From Stemphylium vesicarium (Eukaryota; Ascomycota; Dothideomycetes; Pleosporales; Pleosporaceae), in the NCBI GenBank assembly GCA_004380135.1, contig QXCR01000047.1:124001-188000 (forward strand): DNA of 64,000 nucleotides. Reading direction: 5' to 3'. The first letter of the stretch is position 1. Every line of letters starts with the position of its first letter. Both the position numbers and the translations under genes were made by a program. The notes beneath the pieces are model-generated. The model had not been told where the DNA came from. It searched no databases and saw only the letters and a program-made list of their open reading frames with translations. This document shows positions 38,091 to 47,882 of the stretch, in pieces.

Positions 38091-38521
38091 ATGGGCAATC
38101 TCTGTGGTAAACAGTCCAAAGACAACTTCGAAGGGCAAGGCCGTACACTTGGATCCGCGCCTGCGCCTGCAACAAGAGCATCAATTCCCAGCAATGTCGC
38201 GCCGCCAAAGCCTAAGGTCGGAGGTCCACCACGGACATTAGGAGAGAGCAATCGCGAAGATGATCCGAAGGCGGCCGCTGCAGCTGCAGCAGAGGTACAT
38301 TCCCCGGCGCAACAGCTTCCAACAGCTCATCTACAATGACATGCAGCTAACACCTACCCACCCACCAGGCCCGCGCAAACAAATCCTCCTCCGGCGACCT
38401 CCAGAAGAAACTAGACGCTCAGAAACGCCAGACAAACACGCAGACTCTCCAGCAAGCCGCGAACGAGAACCGCATGGCGCGAGAAGCTGACCAAGCGACA
38501 GAGACGAGGAACTACAACTAG
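38091..38521 (+). CDS. Small N-acylated conserved fungal protein
   Basis: Two exons, 38091-38294 and 38369-38521, encode 118 residues; the 74-nt intron (GTACAT to CACCAG) rejoins AAAE-ARANKSS in phase. The N-terminus MGNLCGKQSK has Gly2 with a following Cys5, a classic N-myristoylation plus palmitoylation signature, so membrane attachment is predicted. The middle is Pro/Gly-rich (PPKPKVGGPPRTLG). The C-terminal half is a charged Ala/Gln-rich helix (KKLDAQKRQTNTQT) ending in TRNYN, which I recall as a conserved tail of uncharacterised ascomycete proteins. No enzymatic domain is visible. Function unknown; an adaptor or membrane-peripheral role is only inference. Confidence 0.85.
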
Positions 38522-39517
38522 ACTAGAGGATTTGAGATGGTCGGAAGAGACGCGCCATCAAGAGATGTATATAAACGGGGACATGTGGCCATGTCTTTAC
38601 GATTGACGATTTTCGTTGCCTTGTTTGGGGAAGCGCGAGAGTAATTAGAAGTACCTCTTCAATTGCGCATAAGCTAGACGTTTTAGGAGGATCAGGGAGG
38701 ATTTAATCTGGGTTAGACGTTTGTTTCTGGAGCCATCGATATGTATTCCATGAAGGCACGTTGAACAGAAGTCCAAAGTCACCAACACCCATTACACACA
38801 TCTTCACATCACGAATGAGCACAAAGCCTTCTTATTATTACATGTTTTCATTCAGTTCCTACACATATCGTCTAACACATCAAGCCATGCCATCTACATA
38901 AGCTACATAATATCGGACCCCGTCCCTGAACCCTCCAACTTGATGTCTAGAGAGGAGAGAGAGAGAGATGGTATAAACACCCAGGGTATTGTTACAGCGA
39001 AGACGCCGCCATGGAAGAACGACCGCGCAGATGCAATAACCACCAAATATAAAACACCATCTTTGGCCACCGATAAAAACAAGTTGTGTGTATGCTTTGA
39101 TGCCCAATGAAACAAGACATCCATCTTCCCCTTCAAACCCAAGCCTGATGCAGATCAGGCCAGCCCAACCAGGCCTCCGTTCGTGTAGACACAAAAGGAC
39201 GCTAGAAACCTAACCAGACGCAACCAGCTCCTAGCTGATTACGGGGATATCGCTTCTGAAAAGTAAAAGTGAACCCCGGATATAGAAAACGCCGCCGCTA
39301 GAGGAAAAACGTAGAAGCGACATGTTGAAAAGTAGCTGTATTGGTCGCCCAGCCACGCTGACCAGAAGACAAAAGGCTCCAGAGCCAGCGCGGGGGCTAA
39401 TTTTGAAAGAATTTCTTTGGTGTTTCGGCCGTCGCAGTAAATCGAGTAACAAAAAAGGATGTATGATTGAAAGCGCCAGGAGGGCGATGGAATCAAAGAA
39501 GAGAAGAAAGAAGTCCT
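38522..39517. other. Convergent intergenic, 1 kb
   Basis: Contains the 3' ends of the small acylated protein gene (+) and the PPR gene (-). Nothing else recognised. Confidence 0.5.
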
Positions 39518-42500
39518 TTAGGCAACAACCTCGGGCACGGGGGCGCGACCACCACCGACAAGCTCAAGAATCTTGCCGGCGACGGCGGCAGGGTAGCCGC
39601 GAGATAGGCCCTCGTTGACGACACTCATGGCGGCGGTGCGGTCCTCGACGGCCATGTAGGCGCGCGTCATAGCCTCGTAAGTGCTAGGTTCGCGCCTGCT
39701 CTCGGGTACAGAATCGTAAATGGCTTTCGCCTTTCCGATATCATGAGCAAGAGCCCAGCCGTGGATCAACGAGTTGGCGATGTAAGGAGTCATCTCAACA
39801 CCGCGAGAGCGCATGTCAAGAAGCACAGACTCGGTATTGGCGATCTGGTGATTGGCGACCATGGCCTCGAACAGGGCCTGGTAGAGGCAGGCCTGGGGTC
39901 GCATGCGGCTGTCGGCAATGACAGTGTCGAAGAGGCCACGAGCACCTTCCATGTCGTGCATGACGCAACCCTTGGCGTGGATCAAGGAGGAGTAGTGGAC
40001 GGCTTCGGGAACAGCGCCAGCAGTGCGAACTTGCTCAAGTACCTTCTCGGCAGCTTCCATATCAACAGGCTCAAGCGTAGCGTAGGTGTCAATCAACAGC
40101 TTGTAGGTGTGGGTAGTAGGCTCGATGCGCTTAGCACGCATGCGCTCGTAGTAGCTGAGAACCTTGCTGCGGTCGCGCTTGGTGGTTAGGAAAAATTGCA
40201 TCATGCTGTGGTAGGGAGCAGGGCGGGGCTTGTAGTTGGGCATGCTCTCCATCTCTTCGAACAGCTCCTCGGCGAACTTCTCGTCACTGACACGGCAAAG
40301 AGCGTTGACAATAGTACCGTAGGTAACGGAAGTAGGGCGAATACCAAGGCTGCGCATCTCAGAAAAGTAGAAGAGGCAGTCATCAATGCGACGGGCCTTT
40401 CCAAGCTTGCCGATCAAAGCGTTGTAGAGGAAGGATGACGGCTCGACACCCTCAGTCTTGGCACGGAGGAAGATCTTGACAGCTTCGGTGGCCTCGTCGA
40501 AAGTCTTGGTAGACTCCTTGAGGGTGGTGATGTAGAGACCGAAGGTGTTGGCGGTAGGAGCAGCGCCCATCTCAAGCAGATCCTGGTGGTATCTGCCAGC
40601 GAGATCACGCTGGTTGCAGGTCAGGCAAGCAGCGACCATGGAGTCTAGAATGGTAACCCAACCGTAACGGACAATGCGGTACTGAGGTAGGAGAGGAACA
40701 TCCTGCTTGGCAAGGTTGAGGATGTCATGAGCCAGAGTCAAACGGTCCTCCTTCGCAGCAGCGGTGATGAGCTTAGCGTAAGTGAAGAATCGGGGGTGGC
40801 GGCCAGCTCGGCGCATGTTCCTGAACTTCATCAGAGCCTCGTTGAGGTGATTGGATGATCGTCCGTGGGTCTTCTCGAGCAGCTCGGTAATGGCGACGGA
40901 GCCCTTGTTGTCGGTTAATGCGGCATAAGGGTCGTACTGGTCCTCAAAGGTGGGCGCTACTGGGGTGGTAGGCGCCTGGACAGGGTAGGCAGCAAACGGC
41001 GCCGGGGAGTACATGGACTCTGGAGCCGGATGCTTGTAAGCATACCAACGGTGCTGAAGATCACCTCTGTCGAGCTTAGCAAGAACCTGCTCAACAAGAC
41101 CTGAGGTGGTCTTGTTGACCGATGTACCGCTTGCAGCGATAACCTCGAGAAGATGGGCGAACCGTGCAACGTGAGCAACATCAACTTCGGCCTCCTGAAG
41201 GAGGATGCCGGATTGGACTTGCATCAGGAGCGTGATGTCGTCGAAGTTGAGTTGAACAACGGCCTCAGGTCCCATTCCAGCAAGTAGGTGGTGAGCAACT
41301 GGGGTGACTAGGCCGCCGTTTTCAATCATCGTCCACATCAGTTCCATGCTAGCCCGCGGCGGAAGGAAGATTCCACGCTTCATCATGAACTGACCCATAA
41401 CCTCGATAGCTTCGTCAATGTGCTCTACGATCTCCATCTTGGCTTGGGTAGAGCCAGACTGAGAGTCCCGTATGCGAGCGAACATTTGACGACCTTGGCG
41501 AAGACCACGTTCCGCATGTCCACTACCAATCAATGCAATGCTGTGCATAGCGGTAGGTTCGATGAAGTCGGGCTTCGTCGGCGACAGCTCGAGCATCCTC
41601 CAAAAGACCTCGGCTGCTTCAATGTTTCCGGTGCGAATGTGCATGGCTCCCATAGCCATAGCCGGTCGAGAGAGATCAACCTCGGCCGGCAGGTCATCGA
41701 AAGCCTGGGTCGCGACCTCAACAGCATCGCGGTCAGCGGCCTTGATGCAAATGGCAGCCATGGCGATTTGGCGGGCTTGTGGGCTGAGGTACTCAGTAGC
41801 ATGTACATATGCCTCCTTAAAGGAGCCATTCTTCAGCCACTCTGGAAGGAAAGCCTTGAGGCCGACGATGTCGCGAACAGAGGTGACATCCTCAGGTGCA
41901 ACAAGCGCGCCCTCAATCTTGGAGACAAACTTCTGGGCGCCTTCCATGCGGTCGCAGACTGTGTATGCCTTAACGAGAGCGGCGTACACGTCGTTGTCTT
42001 TCCTGGTGATTTCGATCTCGCCGTTGTCGTTTGAGATGGCGAGGGCCTTGTACTCGTCATAGCACTCGACCGCGCTCCTTAGGTCACCGGACTTACCGAA
42101 AGCGTGGATCATCGGGACGAACATGTCGGCGGCTGGAGTGACGCTTCGGGATTCCATGTGCGAGTAGATTCGCACCATGTCCTCCACGCGGTCACTCTCT
42201 GCGCATGCAGTGACGAGCAATCGGTAGGTCTTTTCAGAGAAAGTGCGGTTCGATTCGACGCTAACAGCGGCATCAAAAAGCTTCACGGCAACTGACAACG
42301 ATCCATCTTCAGCGAGGATGGCGTAGTCAGTCTCGTGCGACTGGAGCATAAACCTTCCCTCCTCTTCCATTCCGCCGTATCGTAGTCGCCTGTCTTCAAA
42401 GCTTTGCTTCAATGACACAACTTCCAAAGATCGGACAGAGAGGAGTTCGAGGAGCGTGGTGTATGTAGTGGTGTCCGGGACCACCCGTCGCCGGAGCATA

Positions 42501-43390
42501 TCAGAGTATACATCTAGAGCTTTGGGAACAACTTGATGCTGAGCCCTGGGGAGATGTATCGCGGCAGACAACAAAGCATTGTAGGCAGCGACTGATGGCT
42601 TGATGTCTGAACGAAGCATGGCCTCGAAGACTGCCGGGACTTCGGCATAGTTGCGGTTGATGGCGAGCTTCTGGAGTTGAACAGTGTACTCATCGTGTGC
42701 TTCGATCGGACTGGTGGCAATCGTTGAATCGGTGCGGCTCAAGGTGGTTGAGCTTACAAGAGTATCCGCGATAGTAGCAGACGACTCGGACCGGATCTCT
42801 TCGATGGTGGAAAGCTCCTCGTCGATAATTGCGGATTCGTTATCGGCCTTGTGCTTTGCCACCTCTTGTGCGATCGCCTCGTCTACTTGCGCCAATGCGA
42901 TTTTCTCCGCCTCTTCACCTCCTACTGCCTTCTTGAAATCCTCGACCTGGCTAGTACTGTATGCGCGATTGACCGAGCCGCGCGCGGGAGCTGGAACTGG
43001 CTCTGCCGTCTCTTCAATTGCAACGCTGCTCTCCTTGATTTCGGACGCATTCTTGGCGCTCGCGGGGTCCCATTCGATCAGCTTGCGGAACTGGAACTGC
43101 GACCATTCCTTGTCCTCGGTTCGCTGGTGCTTCTGCCACGCGGTATAGTATGCGGCTAAGCCTGAGTCTTGGTGGTCGGGTTGTCCAGCGGCGAGCGCCT
43201 TGAGTGCGCTCGTCGTGGATGATGTAGATGTAAATACATGTTGGTTCTTAAGGCCTTTGCGGAAGCGATCGTGTTGGAGGGAGGCGAGCGGGTTGTTCTG
43301 GCTAACACCAGCAACTACTGATTGAGCATAACCGTGAGTGAAGCCTTTGGCAAGACTCTGGCGCGCGAGGTGGAAGCTCTTAAAGACCAT
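39518..43390 (-). CDS. Mitochondrial pentatricopeptide-repeat protein
   Basis: Uninterrupted 1290-residue ORF. The N-terminus (MVFKSFHLARQSLAKGF) is basic, hydroxylated and free of acidic residues, a typical mitochondrial presequence. Helical PPR units of about 35 residues recur, for example PSVAAYNALLSAAIHLP, VVPDTTTYTTLLELL, VEPSSFLYNALIGKLGKA, IRPTSVTYGTIVNALCRV and IEPTTHTYKLLIDTYA. The density of units in the last 450 residues is highest. Such proteins bind organellar RNA sequence-specifically and control its processing or translation. The length and filamentous-fungal style suggest relation to Neurospora CYA-5/yeast Pet309, which promote COX1 expression, but that is inference. Several long open frames on the opposite strand are codon shadows. 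No introns are visible. Confidence 0.93.
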   Translation of the reverse strand: MVFKSFHLARQSLAKGFTHGYAQSVVAGVSQNNPLASLQHDRFRKGLKNQHVFTSTSSTTSALKALAAGQPDHQDSGLAAYYTAWQKHQRTEDKEWSQFQFRKLIEWDPASAKNASEIKESSVAIEETAEPVPAPARGSVNRAYSTSQVEDFKKAVGGEEAEKIALAQVDEAIAQEVAKHKADNESAIIDEELSTIEEIRSESSATIADTLVSSTTLSRTDSTIATSPIEAHDEYTVQLQKLAINRNYAEVPAVFEAMLRSDIKPSVAAYNALLSAAIHLPRAQHQVVPKALDVYSDMLRRRVVPDTTTYTTLLELLSVRSLEVVSLKQSFEDRRLRYGGMEEEGRFMLQSHETDYAILAEDGSLSVAVKLFDAAVSVESNRTFSEKTYRLLVTACAESDRVEDMVRIYSHMESRSVTPAADMFVPMIHAFGKSGDLRSAVECYDEYKALAISNDNGEIEITRKDNDVYAALVKAYTVCDRMEGAQKFVSKIEGALVAPEDVTSVRDIVGLKAFLPEWLKNGSFKEAYVHATEYLSPQARQIAMAAICIKAADRDAVEVATQAFDDLPAEVDLSRPAMAMGAMHIRTGNIEAAEVFWRMLELSPTKPDFIEPTAMHSIALIGSGHAERGLRQGRQMFARIRDSQSGSTQAKMEIVEHIDEAIEVMGQFMMKRGIFLPPRASMELMWTMIENGGLVTPVAHHLLAGMGPEAVVQLNFDDITLLMQVQSGILLQEAEVDVAHVARFAHLLEVIAASGTSVNKTTSGLVEQVLAKLDRGDLQHRWYAYKHPAPESMYSPAPFAAYPVQAPTTPVAPTFEDQYDPYAALTDNKGSVAITELLEKTHGRSSNHLNEALMKFRNMRRAGRHPRFFTYAKLITAAAKEDRLTLAHDILNLAKQDVPLLPQYRIVRYGWVTILDSMVAACLTCNQRDLAGRYHQDLLEMGAAPTANTFGLYITTLKESTKTFDEATEAVKIFLRAKTEGVEPSSFLYNALIGKLGKARRIDDCLFYFSEMRSLGIRPTSVTYGTIVNALCRVSDEKFAEELFEEMESMPNYKPRPAPYHSMMQFFLTTKRDRSKVLSYYERMRAKRIEPTTHTYKLLIDTYATLEPVDMEAAEKVLEQVRTAGAVPEAVHYSSLIHAKGCVMHDMEGARGLFDTVIADSRMRPQACLYQALFEAMVANHQIANTESVLLDMRSRGVEMTPYIANSLIHGWALAHDIGKAKAIYDSVPESRREPSTYEAMTRAYMAVEDRTAAMSVVNEGLSRGYPAAVAGKILELVGGGRAPVPEVVA

Positions 43391-44084
43391 TTAGGAATTT
43401 GAGGAGCCCTTCAGATGGGAAGGGTGAGACTGAGGATGGTCAGCACAAAATGCCTGCGATGAGTGTGTCTGATAACAAGGTCGACTCGGGCGACTCGGAG
43501 TTATGCCGGCGCGTCTTGCGACCAATTTTAATGTTTAGGCAGCAGAATTATGACTTGGGTGCGCAACCCGTATCGGTCGATGTCGCTGCAGACGGATGAA
43601 GCGGAAAATACGTACTATTCTCGAGATCCCTACGCGACGGTGCAGGTTCATTTGACGATGGCCGCCAAACAAACGCGCTTTACGGGTGTAAGGAGTACGT
43701 GCGGTGTTTGTGGGGAAATTGGAAGGTCGTTAGTAAACCTTATATGCGTGCCGTGGTGAGTGCTCCGAATTGTCGCACTTCAATTAAGGAGAGAAGAGGA
43801 TGTAGTGAAAGTTACGGCGCACTGTGGCCTGGAGGGAGATATTATCAGCCACGAAGGCAATTTGATTAGCGGGAGTCAGAAGGAAGCTTCGAGCGCACAG
43901 CTCGTAGTCGTCATGAAAAGATTAGGACCGATGCGATGGACGCTAAATTTGCCGAAAAATTATCGCATGTCGCGCTGAACCGCGTTTAGTGTAGCGTTCA
44001 CTCAAGACGTGTCCTTCCGGGGAGAGCAATATGTTTCCGTGCCAATGGGATCGACTCGCCTCCCTCGTACTGGTACAAGATGTC

Positions 44085-44107
44085 GGTGCCGGCCAGATAC
44101 CGGCACC
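44085..44107. repeat. Perfect hairpin, 8-bp stem
   Basis: GGTGCCGG (44085-44092) and CCGGCACC (44100-44107) are exact reverse complements around a 7-nt loop. It lies about 450 bp upstream of ERG8. Confidence 0.85.
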
Positions 44108-44156
44108 GCCGTCCACGGTTTCCCTGATGAGTCAGGCAGAACGACGAGAAGAACAC

Positions 44157-44207
44157 GGCTGCACCCCGCAGGATTTGACCTGCAGGTGATGGCTTAAGTC
44201 CGCAGCC
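44157..44207. repeat. Nested inverted repeats
   Basis: The outer arms GGCTGC (44157-44162) and GCAGCC (44202-44207) enclose an inner hairpin GCAGG (44168-44172), 6-nt loop, CCTGC (44179-44183). It could fold as DNA or RNA. Function unknown. Confidence 0.6.
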
Positions 44208-44560
44208 CCGATCCCAGAGGCTGTGTCCAAGGGCGGCGAATCGTGTCGCCATCCATGCGCATGAATGCACGTGATTTTTTAATCATCATCGTGACATTTT
44301 CGACTACGCAGATACTAGCCACATGTAGAATCTGCAAAATTCATGTGTGGACGACGCGCATCTGCAAGAGGTCGTGGCATGAGCGACCCACTGCGCCTGC
44401 GTCCACTTTAGGTCCATCCTGCACACCCCGCAAGCTCGCCAGTCAGCCTCAGACCCTCCAAACATTGCGTGAATATCGTTGCCGGAATCCGACTTTCTTA
44501 CGAATCCGACTGTTCCAGTTCCCGCTACTTCACATCACACGCGCTGCTCCACTTTCTGTC

Positions 44561-46428
44561 ATGTCTTCGTCGGACGCGCCGTTGAGCCCGACAGCCGTTT
44601 CTTGTCCGGCCAAAGTACTAGTCGCGGGTGGCTACCTCGTGCTTGACCGGGAATACACAGGCCTGGTATTCGGCCTAGACGCAAGGATTCACACGGTTGT
44701 CGAGCCCATCAAGACCCGGTCCGGTGTGACGATCAATGGGATTCTCGTGACAAGCCCCCAATTTCGTGAGGCTATCTGGGAGTATGGCTACAGGCTTCAG
44801 GGTGAGGATGGCGGCATCGCTGTGACGCAGCTGAGCGTGTAAGTACATCATGCTCGTTCTATCACTCATATCTTCAATCTCATCGGTCTACATCATTGGC
44901 TATTGTTTCTTTTGGTGCTACATCCCGTCCCTAAGCCTCATCTCACATCTCTACTCGATCGGGTAATGTACTTCTTATAGTGACCCAATCATGTACTTGG
45001 TCAAGAGCTATCGGACGGGGTGATGAACACCCTCAGGGTATGCTTGCAGTAGCATAAGGCTGTCGCACCTCAATCACATTACTCTGAGTCACTCCTTGAG
45101 TCCCGAGTTTTCGGCATGTTGTTGTCTTCTCGTCACTGTCACATGACTGCGACCTCTTCCTACCCCGTCGAACCTACACAAGGCTTAGATTCGTCACATT
45201 CGCTTTCGCTTCTATGTTCACGCCCTGAACCTCGGTCGTTGCGACCCTTACTTTTTTTAATCCAATTTGAGAGACCAATCCACTAACATCTCCTGCCAGC
45301 GGTCACGAACAGTCAATCGCCAAGTCCCGCAACCCCTTCATAGAAACGGCTTTGACCTACTCTCTAACCTACATCCACTCTCTCCTCCCAAAATCCCTCA
45401 TCCAACCCTCCAGCATCCGCATCCTAGCCGACCAAGCCTACTACTCCAACCCCGGCGTTGCCCGCAGCGCAAATGTAATCGCAGAACCCCACAAAGTCTC
45501 GCGCTTCCAGGACTTCAATGTCACCCTCAAAGAAGCGCACAAGACAGGGCTGGGCAGCAGTGCAGCCCTAGTAACAAGTTTCACAGCGGCAGTACTAGAG
45601 TTCTACCTACCCAGGGATCTTTTCGACATCAGGACTGAGAAGGGTCAGATGATTCTGCACAATCTCGCGCAGGCAAGCCATTCACACGCTCAAGGCAAGG
45701 TTGGATCCGGTTTCGACATCGCGAGTGCCGTGTTTGGATCTTGTCTGTACAAGCGCTTCTCCCCCTCGCTACTCAGCAATCTCCCGCTACCCAGCAGTCC
45801 TGGTTTCGCAACTAAACTGCGCTCGCTCGTCGAAGGCTCAGAATGGGACACCGAGATCAAGAAAGCGGCCATCAAGATGCCCAAGGGCCTTCGTCTGGTC
45901 ATGTGTGATGTCGACTGCGGCAGCGAGACGCCCGGTATGGTCAAGAAGGTCCTCGCATGGAGAGCAGAGAAGCAAGAGGAGGCGGACGGTATCTGGAAAG
46001 AGTTGCAAGCAGGCAACGAAGCTTTGGCTGCTGAGCTTACTCGTCTGGCTACAGAGGACCAAAGTGAAAGCTTTTCAAAATACGACACCCTGCGCCAGAT
46101 GCTCTCTCAGAACCGCGCTTTGATTCGGTCCATGAGCGAAAAGTCTGGGGTGCCGATTGAGCCACCCCAGCAAACTCGTCTACTCGATTACTGCTCAAAT
46201 CTCAATGGTGTTGTTGGGGGTGTTGTGCCGGGCGCTGGCGGATTTGATGCCATCGTTCTGCTTGTGGAAGACAAGGAAGAGGTTGTTGAAGACCTCAAAG
46301 CATCCTTGGCACAGTACAAGGACCCTGAGGCAATCGGGAAGGTGGGGGTGATCGGCGTGAGGGAGGAGATGGTGGGGGTTAGAGAGGAAGATATGGACCT
46401 TTACAAAGAGTGGCAAGAGGAACACTAG
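44561..46428 (+). CDS. ERG8: Phosphomevalonate kinase
   Basis: Phosphorylates phosphomevalonate to diphosphomevalonate in the mevalonate pathway feeding sterol synthesis. GHMP kinase family. Exons 44561-44838 and 45300-46428 give 468 residues. The N-terminus has CPAKVLVAGGYLVLDREYTGLV, the substrate-binding start typical of Erg8. The second exon has NPFIETALTYSLTYI, the ATP-binding glycine motif KTGLGSSAALVTS, and VGSGFDIASAVFGS; the C-terminal GHMP motif is GVVPGAGGFDAIVLL. The single intron (GTAAGT to CTGCCAG) is 461 nt, several times longer than other introns here, yet alignment across it needs no missing residues. Length is normal for a fungal Erg8. Function is confidently assigned. Confidence 0.96.
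44839..45299 (+). other. Long ERG8 intron with stem-loops and C/D-like boxes
   Basis: 461-nt intron, GTAAGT donor, branch-like CTAAC at about 45282 and TGCCAG acceptor. Inside are two adjacent stem-loops: GGGTG/CACCC at 45018-45032 and TATGCT/AGCATA at 45039-45056. A consensus C box (GTGATGA, 45020-45026) is followed 57 nt later by a D-box word CTGA (45084-45087). A terminal stem is weak, and the first stem-loop overlaps the C box. A C/D snoRNA is possible but unproven. Confidence 0.4.
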
Positions 46429-46902
46429 AACCGTAAACGGTTAATGTTCGAGTTAGACAAGAAGCAAAGCGTAAGGACTATGGTTTAGTATTAGCGCAAA
46501 AGTTTTGCAATCCAGTAACGTTAGTCGATTCTTGACCATGTTTTTCCCGTGCACTGAACAAATAGGCAACTGCAACCGTTAGGGTTGATCACGATCATGC
46601 AATGAAGCTTCCAGACATCAATCTGTTGTGAGGCGGGGAACAGCGAAACTCCTTTCACAAATCATGAGGTATCATTCCCGTGCTTGTCTGAACTTTTTAT
46701 TCATAGATCTTGACATGGACGCCAACCCATTTCCGTTAAAGATCGCCATGTCCGTCCATTCCCATCTGCTACACCACCGCCCTCGCCCCTTTGGAGTATG
46801 GTACTAAGAGTACACGGGTGAGTCGCTAGCTGGAAAAGCCCCGGCAATGCAATGCTTCATGAGACAAAGGAAGAAAAGAGAAACACCTTCGCAAAAGCAC
46901 GC
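46429..46902. other. Convergent intergenic, ERG8 to RPL35
   Basis: Contains both 3' ends. Nothing else recognised. Confidence 0.5.
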
Positions 46903-47619
46903 TTATGCCTTGACGGCGTACTTTCGCTGGGGGAAGTGTGTCTGCCTCTTCTTCTGCTTCTCGGTGACGAGCGAAGCCTCGTGCTTGGTGAGTCTTCGGC
47001 GGATGGCGCGGGTCTGCTTGGGGCGAAGGTCGAGGGGAGTGTACCTAAGCAATGTTAGCTATAGGCCTTGGTGTGGTACTTTTTGGCCTGAACGCACTTC
47101 TTGCCCTTGTAGAAAAGCCTGAGCTGAGCCCTCTGGTTGGCGTTGATGACGGTGAGGACCTTGGCGATACCCTTGCGGACGTCATGAATGCGGGTGAGCT
47201 TGGTGTTGGAGCCTCCGGTGACCTTGGCGGTCCTGAGCTGGATCAACTCCCTTTACTTCCGTCAGCATGCCAGTTCCGCTTCCAGTGTTGCGTAGTGGGC
47301 GACGTACGACTTGAGGTCGGTGAGCTGGGACGCGAGCTCATCCTTGGACTTGTTCCACAGCTGGGCGGTCTTCTGTAACGGTTGTGAGTACGATTCCGGA
47401 CGGAGTGGTTTGCGCGAGCGGGTGTCTACGTACGACCTTGGGGGTAGACTATGAGAACTCAGTTAGCATTTGTATTCTTCAGCTTCTTGAAATGACGATT
47501 CCTGCGCAGCACCACCAGCAGAGGTTGCCATTGCCCGACCCCTCCACACTGCGGGCAGTCCCAGCGCTGCGCATCGCATTCCATTTCCGAGCGAAACATT
47601 GAAACCATTCACTTACCAT
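46903..47619 (-). CDS. RPL35: 60S ribosomal protein L35 (uL29)
   Basis: Cytosolic large-subunit protein at the polypeptide exit tunnel. Five coding exons on the minus strand: 47619-47617 (just ATG), 47448-47434 (15 nt, STPKV), 47372-47308, 47250-47098 and 47044-46903, total 125 residues, the usual length. Introns are 168, 61, 57 and 53 nt, with donors GTAAGT, GTACGT, GTACGT and GTGCGT; every junction is in phase. Family signatures are AQLWNKSKDELASQLTDLK, LRTAKVTGGSNTKLTRIHDVRK, VLTVINANQRAQLRLFYKGKK, YTPLDLRPKQTRAIRRRLTKHE and the C-terminal HFPQRKYAVKA. The open frame past exon 4 reads into intron 4 and is not translated. High intron density is typical of ribosomal protein genes. Divergent from GOS1. 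Confidence 0.96.
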
Positions 47620-47882
47620 TTTGACTGTGTGTTAGTAGGACCGGGTGATGTGGATGGGTCTCGCGTGTCAACTGCGATAGACTTTTGGTGTTGGTCGAAA
47701 TTCGTGTGTCGGCCCCCGGGGCCGTTTCCTCGCTAAACTATTCCCGGTCGGTTACCGATGTAGACTAGCGCCTTGGCCGTGCATTGCGTAGCCCGCGCCA
47801 GGGCAGGTGCGACGCTCATGTTGCCAGAAGTCGGAGAATCATTGTTGCTGCCTTCACTTGGACGAAAACCGTATCACTCGAA
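47620..47882. promoter_or_regulatory. Shared divergent promoter RPL35/GOS1
   Basis: 263 bp between the start codons of a ribosomal protein gene and a SNARE gene. It contains a near-palindrome GGCCCC-C-GGGGCC at 47711-47723, roughly 90 bp from the RPL35 start. No known ribosomal-protein promoter box was found with confidence. Confidence 0.6.

Larger units (their letters stand above)
43391..44560. other. Divergent intergenic with strong hairpins
   Basis: Promoter region for the PPR gene (-) and ERG8 (+). It contains a perfect 8-bp hairpin at 44085-44107 and nested inverted repeats at 44157-44207. A tRNA-like T-arm in the latter lacks the rest of a tRNA. No protein gene recognised. Confidence 0.5.

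Noticed and set aside
41420..42062. Long plus-strand open frames opposite the PPR gene
   Set aside because: Antisense shadows of a long, compositionally biased coding sequence; the PPR frame explains the region.
44157..44207. tRNA-like T-arm on the minus strand
   Set aside because: A T-arm-like hairpin is present, but no A box, D-arm, matching acceptor stem or valid anticodon stem.
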